Assembly (NCBI RefSeq): GCF_001513965.1
Contig: NZ_KQ948015.1
Coordinates: 270,734-334,733, forward strand
Direction of reading: 5' to 3'
DNA: 64,000 nucleotides
DNA from: Streptomyces cellostaticus
GTDB lineage: Bacteria; Actinomycetota; Actinomycetes; Streptomycetales; Streptomycetaceae
Positions 8,774 through 16,542 of the stretch are shown in pieces; the stretch's first letter is position 1, and every line of letters begins with the position of its first letter. Made by a program: the position numbers and the translations under genes. The notes under the pieces were generated by a model. That model did not search any database. It worked only from the letters and a program-made list of their open reading frames with translations, and was not told the DNA's origin.

Positions 8774-9565
8774 TCAGAGAACCTTGCTCAGGAAATCCCG
8801 GGTCCGCTCGTGTCGGGGCTTGTCCAGCACCTGGGCGGGCGGCCCCTGTTCGACGATCCTTCCGCCGTCGATGAAGACGATCCGGTCGGCGACCTCGCGG
8901 GCGAAGCCGATCTCGTGGGTGACGATGACGAGGGTGGTGCCGCTGGTCGCCAGGTCCTTGATCACGGAGAGGACCTCGCCGACGAGTTCGGGATCGAGCG
9001 CCGAGGTCGGCTCGTCGAAGAGGATGATCCCGGGACGCAGGGCGAGGGCGCGGGCGATGGCGACGCGCTGCTGCTGGCCTCCGGACAACTGCCGCGGGTA
9101 GGCGCCGGTACGGTCGCCGAGGCCCACCCGGGTGAGCAGTTCGCGCGCCAGCTCCTGCGCCTCGGGCTTGGTCAGCCTGCCGGTGGCGACGGGCGCGGCG
9201 GCGACGTTGTCGAGGACGGTCAGGTGCGGGAAGAGGTTGAAGTTCTGGAAGACGAAGCCGATCCGGCTGCGCTGGGCCAGGATCGTGCGCTCGCTCAGTT
9301 CCCTCAGCCGGCCGCCGCTGCCACGCTTGACGCCGATCAGTTCGCCACCGACGCTGACGTGCCCGATCTCGGGCTTCTCCAGGTGGTTGACGACTCTCAG
9401 CAGGGTGGACTTACCGGAGCCGGAGGGTCCGATGACGACGGTGACCTCGCCGGGGCGCACGGTCAGGTCGATGCCGTCGAGGACGCGGTGGGCGCCGTAC
9501 CACTTGTGGACGTCGTGGATCTCCAGCGCGGCCGGGATCGTCTCCGGGGGCCTGGTGGTGGTCAT
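8774..9565 (-). CDS. Polar-amino-acid ABC transporter ATP-binding protein
   Basis: A 263-residue ABC ATPase with all core motifs: Walker A GPSGSGKST, Q-loop VFQNFNLFPH, signature LSGGQQQRVAIARALA, Walker B GIILFDEPTSALDP and the switch His in VTHEIGFA. The sequence style is that of the HisP/GlnQ/TcyN group. ATG 9565 overlaps the permease stop in an ATGA arrangement with GGGAGG upstream, so the two should be translationally coupled. Confidence 0.95.
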   Translation of the reverse strand: MTTTRPPETIPAALEIHDVHKWYGAHRVLDGIDLTVRPGEVTVVIGPSGSGKSTLLRVVNHLEKPEIGHVSVGGELIGVKRGSGGRLRELSERTILAQRSRIGFVFQNFNLFPHLTVLDNVAAAPVATGRLTKPEAQELARELLTRVGLGDRTGAYPRQLSGGQQQRVAIARALALRPGIILFDEPTSALDPELVGEVLSVIKDLATSGTTLVIVTHEIGFAREVADRIVFIDGGRIVEQGPPAQVLDKPRHERTRDFLSKVL

Positions 9566-10542
9566 ACGGCGGCCTCCCGGCGCAGCCGGGCCCTCAGGTC
9601 GGTGAGGGCGGCGCGCGCCTTCTGCAGCGGGGTCGGCGGCAGGCTGCGGGTGGCACCGCGGGCGAAGTACCGCTCGACGTAGAACTGGACGACGGACACG
9701 AGGCTGGTCAGGATCAGGTACCAGACGGTGGCGACGAGCAGCAGCGGAACGATGTCGCCGGGGTAGGTGCTGCCCATGCTCTGCACCGAGCCGAACAGGT
9801 CGAGCAGGGACACGTAGAACACCAGGGACGTGCTCTTGATCAGGCCGATGAGCTGGTTGACGTAGTTCGGGGTGATGGATCTGAGGGCCTGCGGGAAGAC
9901 GATGCGGGTGAACTGGTAGCCCTTCGGCAGGCCGAGCGCGGCCGCCGCCTCGTGCTGGCCCTGGTCCACGGAGAGGATCCCGCCGCGCACGACTTCGGCC
10001 GCGTAGGCCGCCTCGTTGAGGCTGAGGCCGATGACGGCGACTGTCATGTCGGTGGCGAGCCGGGACTCGTCGAAGGTGACGAAGGCCGGTCCGAACGGGA
10101 TGCCGAGGCTCAACGTCTTGTACAGAGCTGAGAAGTTGTAGAGGAAGATCAGGAGGACGATGAGCGGGACCGAGCGGAACAGCCAGGTGTAGGTCCAGCT
10201 CACCGCCCGCAGCACCGGGCTGCCGGAGAGCCGCCCGAGGGCCAGCAGGATGCCGCCGAGCAGGCCCAGCACGGCACTGAGCGCGGTGACTTCGAGGGTG
10301 ACGCCGAGCCCGTCGAGGATGGCCGGGCGCAGGAACCAGTAGCGGAAGCGGTCCCACTGGTAGAAGGGGTTCGTGGCCAGGCCGTGCACGATCTGTGCGA
10401 CGACCACGAGGACGACGGCGGTCGTGATCCATCGGCCGGGTCGCGGCAGCGGCTGAACGCGCTGCGATGCGAAGGACTTTGACGGTGTGTCGACTGGCGG
10501 CGCCTCGGCCAGGGAGACGGCGGCGCCTGGGGGTTCACTCAT
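9562..10542 (-). CDS. Polar-amino-acid ABC transporter permease
   Basis: A 326-residue inner-membrane permease of the HisM/GlnP type. Several hydrophobic segments are clear (ITTAVVLVVVAQIVHGLA, LSAVLGLLGGILLALG, VPLLLVATVWYLILTSLV). The EAA-type coupling loop is around AAYAAEVVRGGILSVDQGQH followed by EAAAALGLPKGYQFTRIVFP. It is a single permease gene, which would act as a homodimer. The start at 10542 was chosen over an upstream in-frame ATG because the preceding sequence is not membrane-protein-like. It is the first gene of the operon. Confidence 0.92.
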   Translation of the reverse strand: MSEPPGAAVSLAEAPPVDTPSKSFASQRVQPLPRPGRWITTAVVLVVVAQIVHGLATNPFYQWDRFRYWFLRPAILDGLGVTLEVTALSAVLGLLGGILLALGRLSGSPVLRAVSWTYTWLFRSVPLIVLLIFLYNFSALYKTLSLGIPFGPAFVTFDESRLATDMTVAVIGLSLNEAAYAAEVVRGGILSVDQGQHEAAAALGLPKGYQFTRIVFPQALRSITPNYVNQLIGLIKSTSLVFYVSLLDLFGSVQSMGSTYPGDIVPLLLVATVWYLILTSLVSVVQFYVERYFARGATRSLPPTPLQKARAALTDLRARLRREAAV

Positions 10543-11097
10543 GGCGGGCTCCGGCGGAGTCGGACACCCCGGGATCACGGCGCGCGGGTGCGGGCTACGA
10601 CGGCACTACGGCACGGGGCGGCACGCGAGGACGCACGGGAACCGGGGGCTGGGCGGACAACGGCACACCGCACGGACGGTGTGCGTCGGGAACGCGGGGC
10701 TGGGAGTGACGTCAGCCCTGCTGGCGGGCACAGCCCGAGACGGTACACAGTGCACTGTTGACACGGAGCAGATCTACGGCACGGTCGGCGACGAGGAGCC
10801 CGGTGTACGGCGGTACGCAGCTCTGGGCGCGGCTCGCGGCCGTCCGGAGAGCTGCGTACATGGCGTCACCTGTCACTGTTCCGGCCCCGCGGGGCCCTCG
10901 CGCTTACCGAAAACGTCATCCGGAAACGTCGTCCGGTCCGGTCGTCACCTGGGGCACCCCACCGCGATGGGAGGGTTGCCGGTCAGCGAGCCAGGGCTTG
11001 GCGCTGACGCTCATGACCGTTCTGAGCGGTAAGTAAAGGCAGTTGGCCGTTCGGCTGTCAACGACTGTCCGAGGGATGGACCATGCCCGTCCCGCTC
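10543..11097. promoter_or_regulatory. Long intergenic region upstream of the amino-acid ABC operon
   Basis: No convincing gene is present in these 555 bases. A perfect 12-base palindrome, ACAGTGCACTGT, lies at 10747-10758 directly next to TTGACA (10758-10763). CACACCG (10663-10669) faces CGGTGTG (10676-10682) as an inverted repeat. A 13-base-spaced tandem motif (GAAAACGTCATCC / GAAACGTCGTCC) lies near 10916-10942. The ABC operon promoter should be here on the minus strand, but I could not fix its hexamers. Confidence 0.45.
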
Positions 11098-11985
11098 TCA
11101 CCTGCGGGAAGTACCCGGGCTGTCCGTGGTGTGGCGCTTCCAGTCCAGGATCTGGACGGCGGCTCCGGCGGCCTCGAGGCCCTGGCAGTGGCCGTGGTGG
11201 CGGCGGGCGATGCCGTCGAGGTCGAGGTGGGAGCCGAAGGCGGGGTGGGCGGCCAGGCGCCGGGCGTGGGCCCACAGCGCCGGGTGGCCGGCGATGCGGT
11301 GCACCGCGGAGGCGTCGAGGTGGCAGCGGTGCACGGTGTCCAGTTGCACCAGGGTCACCCACAACTCGATGTCGGCGGCGGTCAGTCGGTCGTCGACGAG
11401 GTACTCCTCCCCCGCCAGGTACCGCTCGATCCTGCCCAGCGTGTCCAGCAGCAGATCGAGTGCGGCGGCGCGCTCGGCGGGGTCGGCGTCGGCGCGTCCG
11501 GCACGTTGCGCGGCCTCCTGGATGCCCTCGGCGCAGAGCCGTTCGACGGCCTCGATCTCGCTCTGCGTGCCGCACGGATACAGGGAGGGACGGCCGTCCC
11601 GGGAGAAGCGGTCCAGGTCGCGCAGGATGTCCGGGGCGTGGGTGCTGACGATGCGCCCGGACCAGTCGTCGCTGAGCACCGGCGCGAGGGCCGGTCCGGT
11701 GTAGTGGTGCGCGCTCGCCTCGTACAGCGGGCGCAGAGCGGCGTGGCCGCCGCCGGGACAGTCCGGGACGGCGGGCAGGAAGGTGACCGGACAGCTGCCG
11801 TCGAGGCCGAGCAGGCGGTGGCCGATGGCGAGGCGCAGTCCGTCCGGACAGGCGGTGGACAGATGGAGCCGGTAGCGGTGCGGCACGGCGTAGTGGCCGC
11901 TGCGCGCGTCCCGGCCGATCCGGCCCCGGAAGGCGGGGGCGGTGCGGTGGGCGGTGCGGTGCGTGGCGAGCGGAGTGATGGACAT
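11098..11985 (-). CDS. Glutathionyl-hydroquinone reductase-like (ECM4/YqjG) GST protein
   Basis: A 295-residue xi-class GST-like protein. The N-terminal thioredoxin-like half keeps the catalytic Cys in LSTACPDGLR, where the classical family has ACPWAH. The C-terminal all-helical half is well conserved (EEYLVDDRLTAADIELWVTL, AGHPALWAHARRL, near-terminal RHHGH). Family members reduce glutathionyl-hydroquinones, but actinobacteria usually make mycothiol, so the thiol partner is uncertain. ATG 11985 follows GGGGAG. Upstream sits a leader-peptide ORF of the same type as in the neighbouring monooxygenase operon, which ties this gene to the same sulfur regulation. Confidence 0.82.
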   Translation of the reverse strand: MSITPLATHRTAHRTAPAFRGRIGRDARSGHYAVPHRYRLHLSTACPDGLRLAIGHRLLGLDGSCPVTFLPAVPDCPGGGHAALRPLYEASAHHYTGPALAPVLSDDWSGRIVSTHAPDILRDLDRFSRDGRPSLYPCGTQSEIEAVERLCAEGIQEAAQRAGRADADPAERAAALDLLLDTLGRIERYLAGEEYLVDDRLTAADIELWVTLVQLDTVHRCHLDASAVHRIAGHPALWAHARRLAAHPAFGSHLDLDGIARRHHGHCQGLEAAGAAVQILDWKRHTTDSPGTSRR

Positions 11986-12052
11986 GCGTCTCCCCGGATG
12001 CGGGCGCGCGGGCGTACGCGCGGCGGAAGCGTCGTCGGACGGTGGGTGCGAG

Positions 12053-12115
12053 GAGCGGGCCCGGCTCGGTGTGCGGGAGGGGCCCGGCTCAGCCTGCGGA
12101 GCGTGCCCGGCTCAG
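12053..12115 (-). repeat. Three tandem hairpin-forming repeats after the leader ORF
   Basis: Three similar GC-rich units, each containing GCCCGGCTC or GCCCGGCTCA, occur at about 12053-12067, 12076-12091 and 12099-12115. They are spaced 23-24 bases apart, and each can fold on itself (for example GAGC with GCTC). The third overlaps the leader stop codon. The arrangement suits an attenuator between the leader and the GST-like gene. Confidence 0.5.
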
Positions 12116-12234
12116 CGGCGAGGGCTGATCGCGCTGCAGACGCGCAGCAGGTCGATGTGCAGGCGGGAGGTGAGAAGGGGTGCGTGCAACGGCGTACGGC
12201 CCGCTCGGCCGACGACCGTCCTCAGGCGCACCAT
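12112..12234 (-). CDS. Putative sulfur-operon leader peptide (40 aa)
   Basis: A 40-codon ORF starting ATG GTG at 12234 and ending in SRLHIDLLRVCSAISPRR. It shares the S-R-x-H-I-D-L-x-R-V core and the basic C-terminus with the ORF at 6690-6800, although the rest differs, which points to selection on the C-terminal motif. It lies 126 bases upstream of the GST-like gene on the same strand, with three hairpin repeats starting at its stop codon. From memory, motifs of this type mark short leader ORFs of sulfur-related genes in actinobacteria. The in-frame TGC codon near the end is a candidate sensing codon. Function as a cis-acting leader is inferred. Confidence 0.75.
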   Translation of the reverse strand: MVRLRTVVGRAGRTPLHAPLLTSRLHIDLLRVCSAISPRR

Positions 12235-12236
12235 AT

Positions 12237-12268
12237 TTCCCTACCTGTTCACTAGGATTCCCTACCTG
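12237..12268 (-). promoter_or_regulatory. Direct repeats upstream of leader peptide 12112-12234
   Basis: TTCCCTACCTG occurs at 12237-12247 and again at 12258-12268, a 21-base period (two helical turns). They lie right upstream of the leader start on the minus strand, where the promoter would be. They may be activator or repressor sites. Confidence 0.4.
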
Positions 12269-12795
12269 GAGTGTCGATCCGGCGCATCACGGAGTCAAGG
12301 GGGCGTCCACGCCTAGGACTCCGGGCGGGCGACGAAGCCGGTGCAGAGGGCTCGTACCGACCGGCTCGCTCGGCGAGGCGCGCTCCTCGGGCGCGAGCAG
12401 GCGGGCGAGGTTCTGCGATGAGCGGGGCGATCCTGTAGCCGCCGAGCCGCCCCACCATCCGCCCGGACACCCACCGGCGGACCCGTCTGTCCGCGGCTGC
12501 CCTCACGTCCACCGGTACACCCTCGGGGCCACAGCCCGCCACTCATCGAGTTCGTGAACGAGTCCCGGGTTCGTCCTCCGAAGCGGTTGCACAAGGCCGC
12601 GTTCGGGCAGGCTCCCCACGCGCTGCCGGGCCGCAGTCCCCGCGGCGGGCGTTGCGGTGGGTGGCTGTGACGTACATGGCCGCAGCACCGCTCGGTCCTG
12701 CGAACCGACGGTGCTACGAATCTGCGAGCACAACTGCACCCCGACCAACCCGGCGTCGGGGACAGAGGTCGGGGAGCAGGTGCACGGTGCCCCGG
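12269..12795. other. Region without a convincing gene
   Basis: Several ORFs can be drawn here on both strands, but none has a ribosome binding site, hydrophobic pattern or family motif. An inverted repeat CCCCGACC/GGTCGGGG between about 12739 and 12773 could end transcription of the small secreted protein gene. Confidence 0.5.
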
Positions 12796-13047
12796 TCAGA
12801 CGGCGCCGGTGAGTCCGCCCAGAAGGCCGCCGACCACGTGGAGCAGGCCACCGAGGAGGCCACCGAGGCCACCCCCGCCGTTGTTGTCGCCGGTGCCAGT
12901 GGTGTCGTCGGCCGGGACGACCGAGACTGCGACGCTGGAGGGGGGGACATCGTCCTGTGCCTGGGCGGGAGAGGCCAGCGCGAGGGCACCGAAGGTGAGC
13001 AGGGTACTTGCGGCGGTGCAGGCCGCGAAGCGGCGTATACGGTTCAC
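12796..13047 (-). CDS. Small secreted Gly/Leu-rich protein
   Basis: An 83-residue protein with an Sec-type signal peptide (basic start MNRIRRFA, hydrophobic core, cleavage near SPAQAQ). The mature part is short, with a Thr/Asp/Val stretch followed by a Gly-Leu repeat tail (GGGGLGGLLGG, GGLLGG). GTG 13047 is preceded by CAGGAGT. No enzyme motif is present. Similar short secreted proteins are common in Streptomyces, but this one lacks the chaplin and rodlin signatures I know. Confidence 0.7.
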   Translation of the reverse strand: MNRIRRFAACTAASTLLTFGALALASPAQAQDDVPPSSVAVSVVPADDTTGTGDNNGGGGLGGLLGGLLHVVGGLLGGLTGAV

Positions 13048-13178
13048 ATCGGACTCCTGACGGGGAGCGAGTGGGGACACATACGACGTTAGGGGCGCAT
13101 CGCACGCGGTGCCCTTCTGGAATGGTCCGTTCGGGTGAGCGGGGCCGCAGCGGCACGAGAACGCCCGGGAATGCCGAA

Positions 13179-13210
13179 GAGCCCTGCCTCGCTGATGCGA
13201 AACAGGGCTC
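13179..13210 (-). terminator. Terminator after tRNA-Pro copy 1
   Basis: GAGCCCTG (13179-13186) pairs with CAGGGCTC (13203-13210) 30 bases beyond the tRNA 3' end, in the direction of tRNA transcription. Analogous hairpins follow the other two copies. Confidence 0.7.
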
Positions 13211-13239
13211 CGACATGCGACTGCGAAGCAGTCTCCGTG

Positions 13240-13313
<74 letters not shown>

Positions 13314-13358
13314 TTGCGAGCTCACGCGGGGTGTTCCGCGTGATCACGCAGGTCAACC

Positions 13359-14786
13359 CTACCGCACGCGCGCGGGTGCCCGTGTCGCCCCCGCCGCAGC
13401 GGAGTCCACCGTGCGGCCGGTGCGGCGGGCCGGGACGAGGAGGGCGGCACCGGTCGCAGCCAGGCAGAGCAGGGCGAGCAGGGTCCAGCCGTGGGTGTAA
13501 CCGGAGGCGTAGGGGAGGCCGGAGGGCTGGAGGCGGCCGGTGACCAGGACGCTGGTGAGCGCGGCACCGATGGAGCCGCCGATGGTGCGGATGTTGGCGT
13601 TCATGCCGGTGGCCGCGCCCGTCTGCTCGGGCGGGACACTGCCCACGATCAGGTTGGCCATCGACGCGTAGGCCAGTCCGATGCCGAGGCCGAACAGGCC
13701 TGCGACGACCCCGATCTGCCACTGCGCGTCATGCCAGAGGGTCAGGAAGCCGCAGGCCAGTGCGCCGAGTGCGGCACCCGTGGTGAGCAACGCCTTGGCG
13801 CCGACGCGGGGTTCGAGCCGTCCGGACAGAACACCCGACAGGAACATCGCGACGAGCATCGGCAGCATGAGCAGGCCGGACTCGGTCACGCTCGCGCCGA
13901 AGCCGTATCCGGCCGCGGACGGCGTCTGCACGAAGCCCGGCAGGAAGGACCAGATCGCGTACATGCCCGCGCCGAACAGGAGGGCGGCCAGGTTGGTCGT
14001 CCACACCGCGGGCAGGCGCATCACGCGCAGGTCGATGAGGGGGGTGCGGGAGCGGGCCTCGGTGGTCAGCCACAGCGCGAAGAGCGCTGCGGCGGCGGCG
14101 AACAGGCTGAGCACCTTGCCCGAGCCCCAGCCCCACTGTCCGGCCTGGCTCAGCGGGAGCAGGAGGGCCACCAGCCAGGCCGACAGCAGCCCGGCTCCAA
14201 GCCAACTGACCTTCCCCTGGGCGCGGTTGGGCGATTCGGGGATACAGCGCAGGGCGATCAGGACGGTCACGGCGACGACGGCCACCGGGATCCAGAACAG
14301 CCAGCGGTAGTCGAGGGCCGAGACGATGGGGCCGGCGGCCACCATGCCGACACCGCCGCCCGCGGCGATCACGGCGGACAGGTTGCTGATGCTGCCGCCC
14401 ACCTCGGACGGGGCGAACTCGTCCCGGATGATGCCGAAGGAGAGCGGGAACAGGGCGCCGCCCGTGCCCTGCACGACCCGGGCGACGATCAGCACGCCGA
14501 TGCCCGGGGCGAGCGCGGCGACGAGGCAGCCGGCGAGGACGGCGACCAGGACCGCGACGAGGGTGCGCTTCTTGCCGACGAGGTCGCCGACGCGGCCGAG
14601 GATGGGGGTGAAGACCGAGGCGGACAGAAGGTATGCCGTCATCACCCAGGTCGCGGTGGACTGTGAGGTGTGCAGGGCGTGCTGGACGGTCGGCAGGGCC
14701 GGCGCGATCAGCGACTGGAGCATGGCGAACACACCGGCACCGGTCGCGAGGACCGTGAAGGTGAGACGGCTGGACTTGCGGGGCAT
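13359..14786 (-). CDS. MFS drug efflux transporter (EmrB/QacA-type DHA2)
   Basis: A 475-residue multi-pass membrane protein with 12-14 hydrophobic segments. It carries the MFS motif A variant GRVGDLVGKKRTLV, motif B-like RVVQGTGGALFPL, and a motif C-like GGGVGMVAAGPIV stretch, as in proton-driven multidrug exporters. ATG 14786 is divergent from a TetR gene, and the shared promoter region carries two inverted repeats, so it is very likely repressed by that TetR. The 3' end overlaps the likely promoter of tRNA-Pro copy 1. The transported compound is unknown. Confidence 0.92.
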   Translation of the reverse strand: MPRKSSRLTFTVLATGAGVFAMLQSLIAPALPTVQHALHTSQSTATWVMTAYLLSASVFTPILGRVGDLVGKKRTLVAVLVAVLAGCLVAALAPGIGVLIVARVVQGTGGALFPLSFGIIRDEFAPSEVGGSISNLSAVIAAGGGVGMVAAGPIVSALDYRWLFWIPVAVVAVTVLIALRCIPESPNRAQGKVSWLGAGLLSAWLVALLLPLSQAGQWGWGSGKVLSLFAAAAALFALWLTTEARSRTPLIDLRVMRLPAVWTTNLAALLFGAGMYAIWSFLPGFVQTPSAAGYGFGASVTESGLLMLPMLVAMFLSGVLSGRLEPRVGAKALLTTGAALGALACGFLTLWHDAQWQIGVVAGLFGLGIGLAYASMANLIVGSVPPEQTGAATGMNANIRTIGGSIGAALTSVLVTGRLQPSGLPYASGYTHGWTLLALLCLAATGAALLVPARRTGRTVDSAAAGATRAPARVR

Positions 14787-14937
14787 GGAGGAGCCTCTCC
14801 GGAATCCGAGCGCGGAGGGTTGGATGTCTTGGGGAGCGGGCGGTGCGCGGGTGCGCAGGGCCCGTACTCACAGGGATGTGGGGGGAGGCCGGCGCCTGAC
14901 GCGTCCGTCCACGGCGAAGCCACCCCCGCACTGCTAA

Positions 14938-14977
14938 AGTGGAGGTACCCCTCCACTCTAACGGAGGCACCCCTCCG
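14938..14977. promoter_or_regulatory. Tandem TetR-type operators in the divergent promoter
   Basis: Two inverted repeats with 4-base spacers lie between the MFS and TetR genes: AGTGGAGG-TACC-CCTCCACT (14938-14957) and CGGAGG-CACC-CCTCCG (14962-14977). Their centres are 22 bases apart, two helical turns. TAAAGT (plus strand, 14935-14940) and TAGAGT (minus strand) are -10-like elements overlapped by the first repeat. Confidence 0.7.
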
Positions 14978-15007
14978 GTTCAACCGATTCCCCTCCGGGA
15001 GGCAGCA

Positions 15008-15586
15008 GTGACGGCCACGCCGTTCCCCGTCAGCGAGATCGTCGCGTCCCGCCGGCCGCACCGTAAGGACGCCGCACGCAACTACGACGCCCTGCTCACA
15101 GCCGCCCGCGAGGCGTTCGCGGAGCACGGCGCGGAGGCCTCCCTGGAGGACATCGCCCGCCGCGCGGGCGTCGGCATCGGCACCCTGTACCGGAACTTCC
15201 CCACCCGCCGCGACCTCTTCGAGACCGTCTACGCGGACGAGGTGAACGCCCTGTGCCGGGCGGCCGTGGAGGTCGCCGACCGGGAGCCGTGGCAGGCCCT
15301 GACGTCCTGGCTGAACCGGTTCACCGGCTACATGGTCACCAAGCGCGCGGTCCGCGAGGCCCTGGACGACGAGTCGGACATCTTCATGGCCTGCCGCGAG
15401 TCCATGTACGCGGCCGGCGGCCCGCTGCTGGAGCGCGCCCAGAAGGCGGGCGTGGCCCGCGCCGACATGGACTTCGGCGACCTGCTGCGGATGGTCGCCG
15501 GCATCACGGCGACGGCCTTCGAGGACGACGCCCAGCGCGACCGGGTGCTCGCGATCGCACTGGACGGGGTGCGCACCGGCCGCTGA
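15008..15586 (+). CDS. TetR-family repressor, divergent from the MFS pump
   Basis: A 192-residue TetR protein. The N-terminal HTH is clear (YDALLTAAREAFAEHGAEAS, then IARRAGVGIGTLYRNFPTRR). The C-terminal domain matches the SbtR/TetR-type C-terminal family seen in many Streptomyces repressors. GTG 15008 is preceded by GGGAGG at seven bases; the upstream in-frame ATG would place the start inside the operators. It probably controls itself and the divergent efflux pump, with an unknown ligand. Confidence 0.92.
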   Translation: MTATPFPVSEIVASRRPHRKDAARNYDALLTAAREAFAEHGAEASLEDIARRAGVGIGTLYRNFPTRRDLFETVYADEVNALCRAAVEVADREPWQALTSWLNRFTGYMVTKRAVREALDDESDIFMACRESMYAAGGPLLERAQKAGVARADMDFGDLLRMVAGITATAFEDDAQRDRVLAIALDGVRTGR

Positions 15587-15617
15587 GACCTGCCGCTCGG
15601 CCCGTCGGCCCGGGGCT

Positions 15618-16511
15618 TCACTCGCGTTCCGGTACGCGTTCCAGTACGAGGTCGAAGCAGGCGTGCCGGAACGGGTTCGCTACGCCGAACTCACGGGCCA
15701 GGGACGGGTCGTCGGTCGGGGTGAAGTCCTGGACCAGGCTGTCCTTCACGGCGAACACCGCGTCCGAGTCCAGGTGGGCGTCGCCCGCCACGAAGATGTG
15801 GGTGGTGACCGGGGCGTGGCCGTCGGCCGTCGCGATGAAGTGGATGTGGGCGGGGCGGTAGGGGTGGCGGCCGGCGGCCCGGAGCAGGGTGCCCACGGGG
15901 CCGTCGGTGGGGATCGGGTAGGAACTGGGCACGCAGGTGCGGAACCGGAAGCCGCCCTCGGCGTCGGCGGTGAACACGCCCCGCCCGTTGCCGGGCGGTT
16001 GGACGTCCGGGCGCTGGACGTCGTAGAAGCCGTGCGTGTCGGCCTGCCACACGTCCAGGACCGCGCCGGGCAGCAAGGTGCCGTCGGCGGAGCGGACCCG
16101 GCCGCTGACCACGCAGGGTTCGCCGTCGCCCACCAGGTCGATGCTGTCGCCGAGTTCCCGCACCGGGGACTTCGTCAGGTGGAAGGGGCCGAGGACCGTC
16201 GACTCGGTGGTGCCGGGTGCGCTGTGCCCGTGCAGCGTCTCGACGAGCATGGACAGGCCGAGGACGTCCGAGAGGAGGATGAACTCCTGCCGGGTGTCCG
16301 TACAGGCCTGACCGGTGGCCGTGAGGAAGTCGATCGCCTGTTCCCACTCCGCCTGTGTCAGCCGGGTCTCGACGGCGAAGGCGTGCAGGTGCCGGACGAG
16401 GGCGGTGAGCAGGTCGCGCAGGCGGGGGTCGGCGGTGGCGCGCAGGCTGTCGACGGCCTGGCGGGTCACGGCGTCGGCGGCTGCTTCGGTTACGGCGTCT
16501 TCGGTGGTCAT
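15618..16511 (-). CDS. Intradiol ring-cleavage dioxygenase (catechol/hydroxyquinol type)
   Basis: A 297-residue non-haem Fe(III) intradiol dioxygenase. The expected ligands are visible: Tyr in THGFYDVQ, Tyr in CVPSSYPIPTDG, and two His in YRPAHIHF. The N-terminal helical dimerisation/lipid-binding region and the conserved TESTVLGPFH stretch are also present. Length and GPFH motif fit the hydroxyquinol or chlorocatechol 1,2-dioxygenase branch more than protocatechuate 3,4-dioxygenase. No other aromatic pathway genes are next to it, so the physiological substrate is unclear. Confidence 0.9.
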   Translation of the reverse strand: MTTEDAVTEAAADAVTRQAVDSLRATADPRLRDLLTALVRHLHAFAVETRLTQAEWEQAIDFLTATGQACTDTRQEFILLSDVLGLSMLVETLHGHSAPGTTESTVLGPFHLTKSPVRELGDSIDLVGDGEPCVVSGRVRSADGTLLPGAVLDVWQADTHGFYDVQRPDVQPPGNGRGVFTADAEGGFRFRTCVPSSYPIPTDGPVGTLLRAAGRHPYRPAHIHFIATADGHAPVTTHIFVAGDAHLDSDAVFAVKDSLVQDFTPTDDPSLAREFGVANPFRHACFDLVLERVPERE

Positions 16512-16542
16512 ACCGACTCCATGCCCGGCGGCACGCCGGTCC

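Noticed and set aside
12180..12557. A 125-codon plus-strand ORF opposite the leader peptide
   Set aside because: No ribosome binding site; it crosses the promoter repeats, and its product is Pro/Arg/Ser-rich and patternless.
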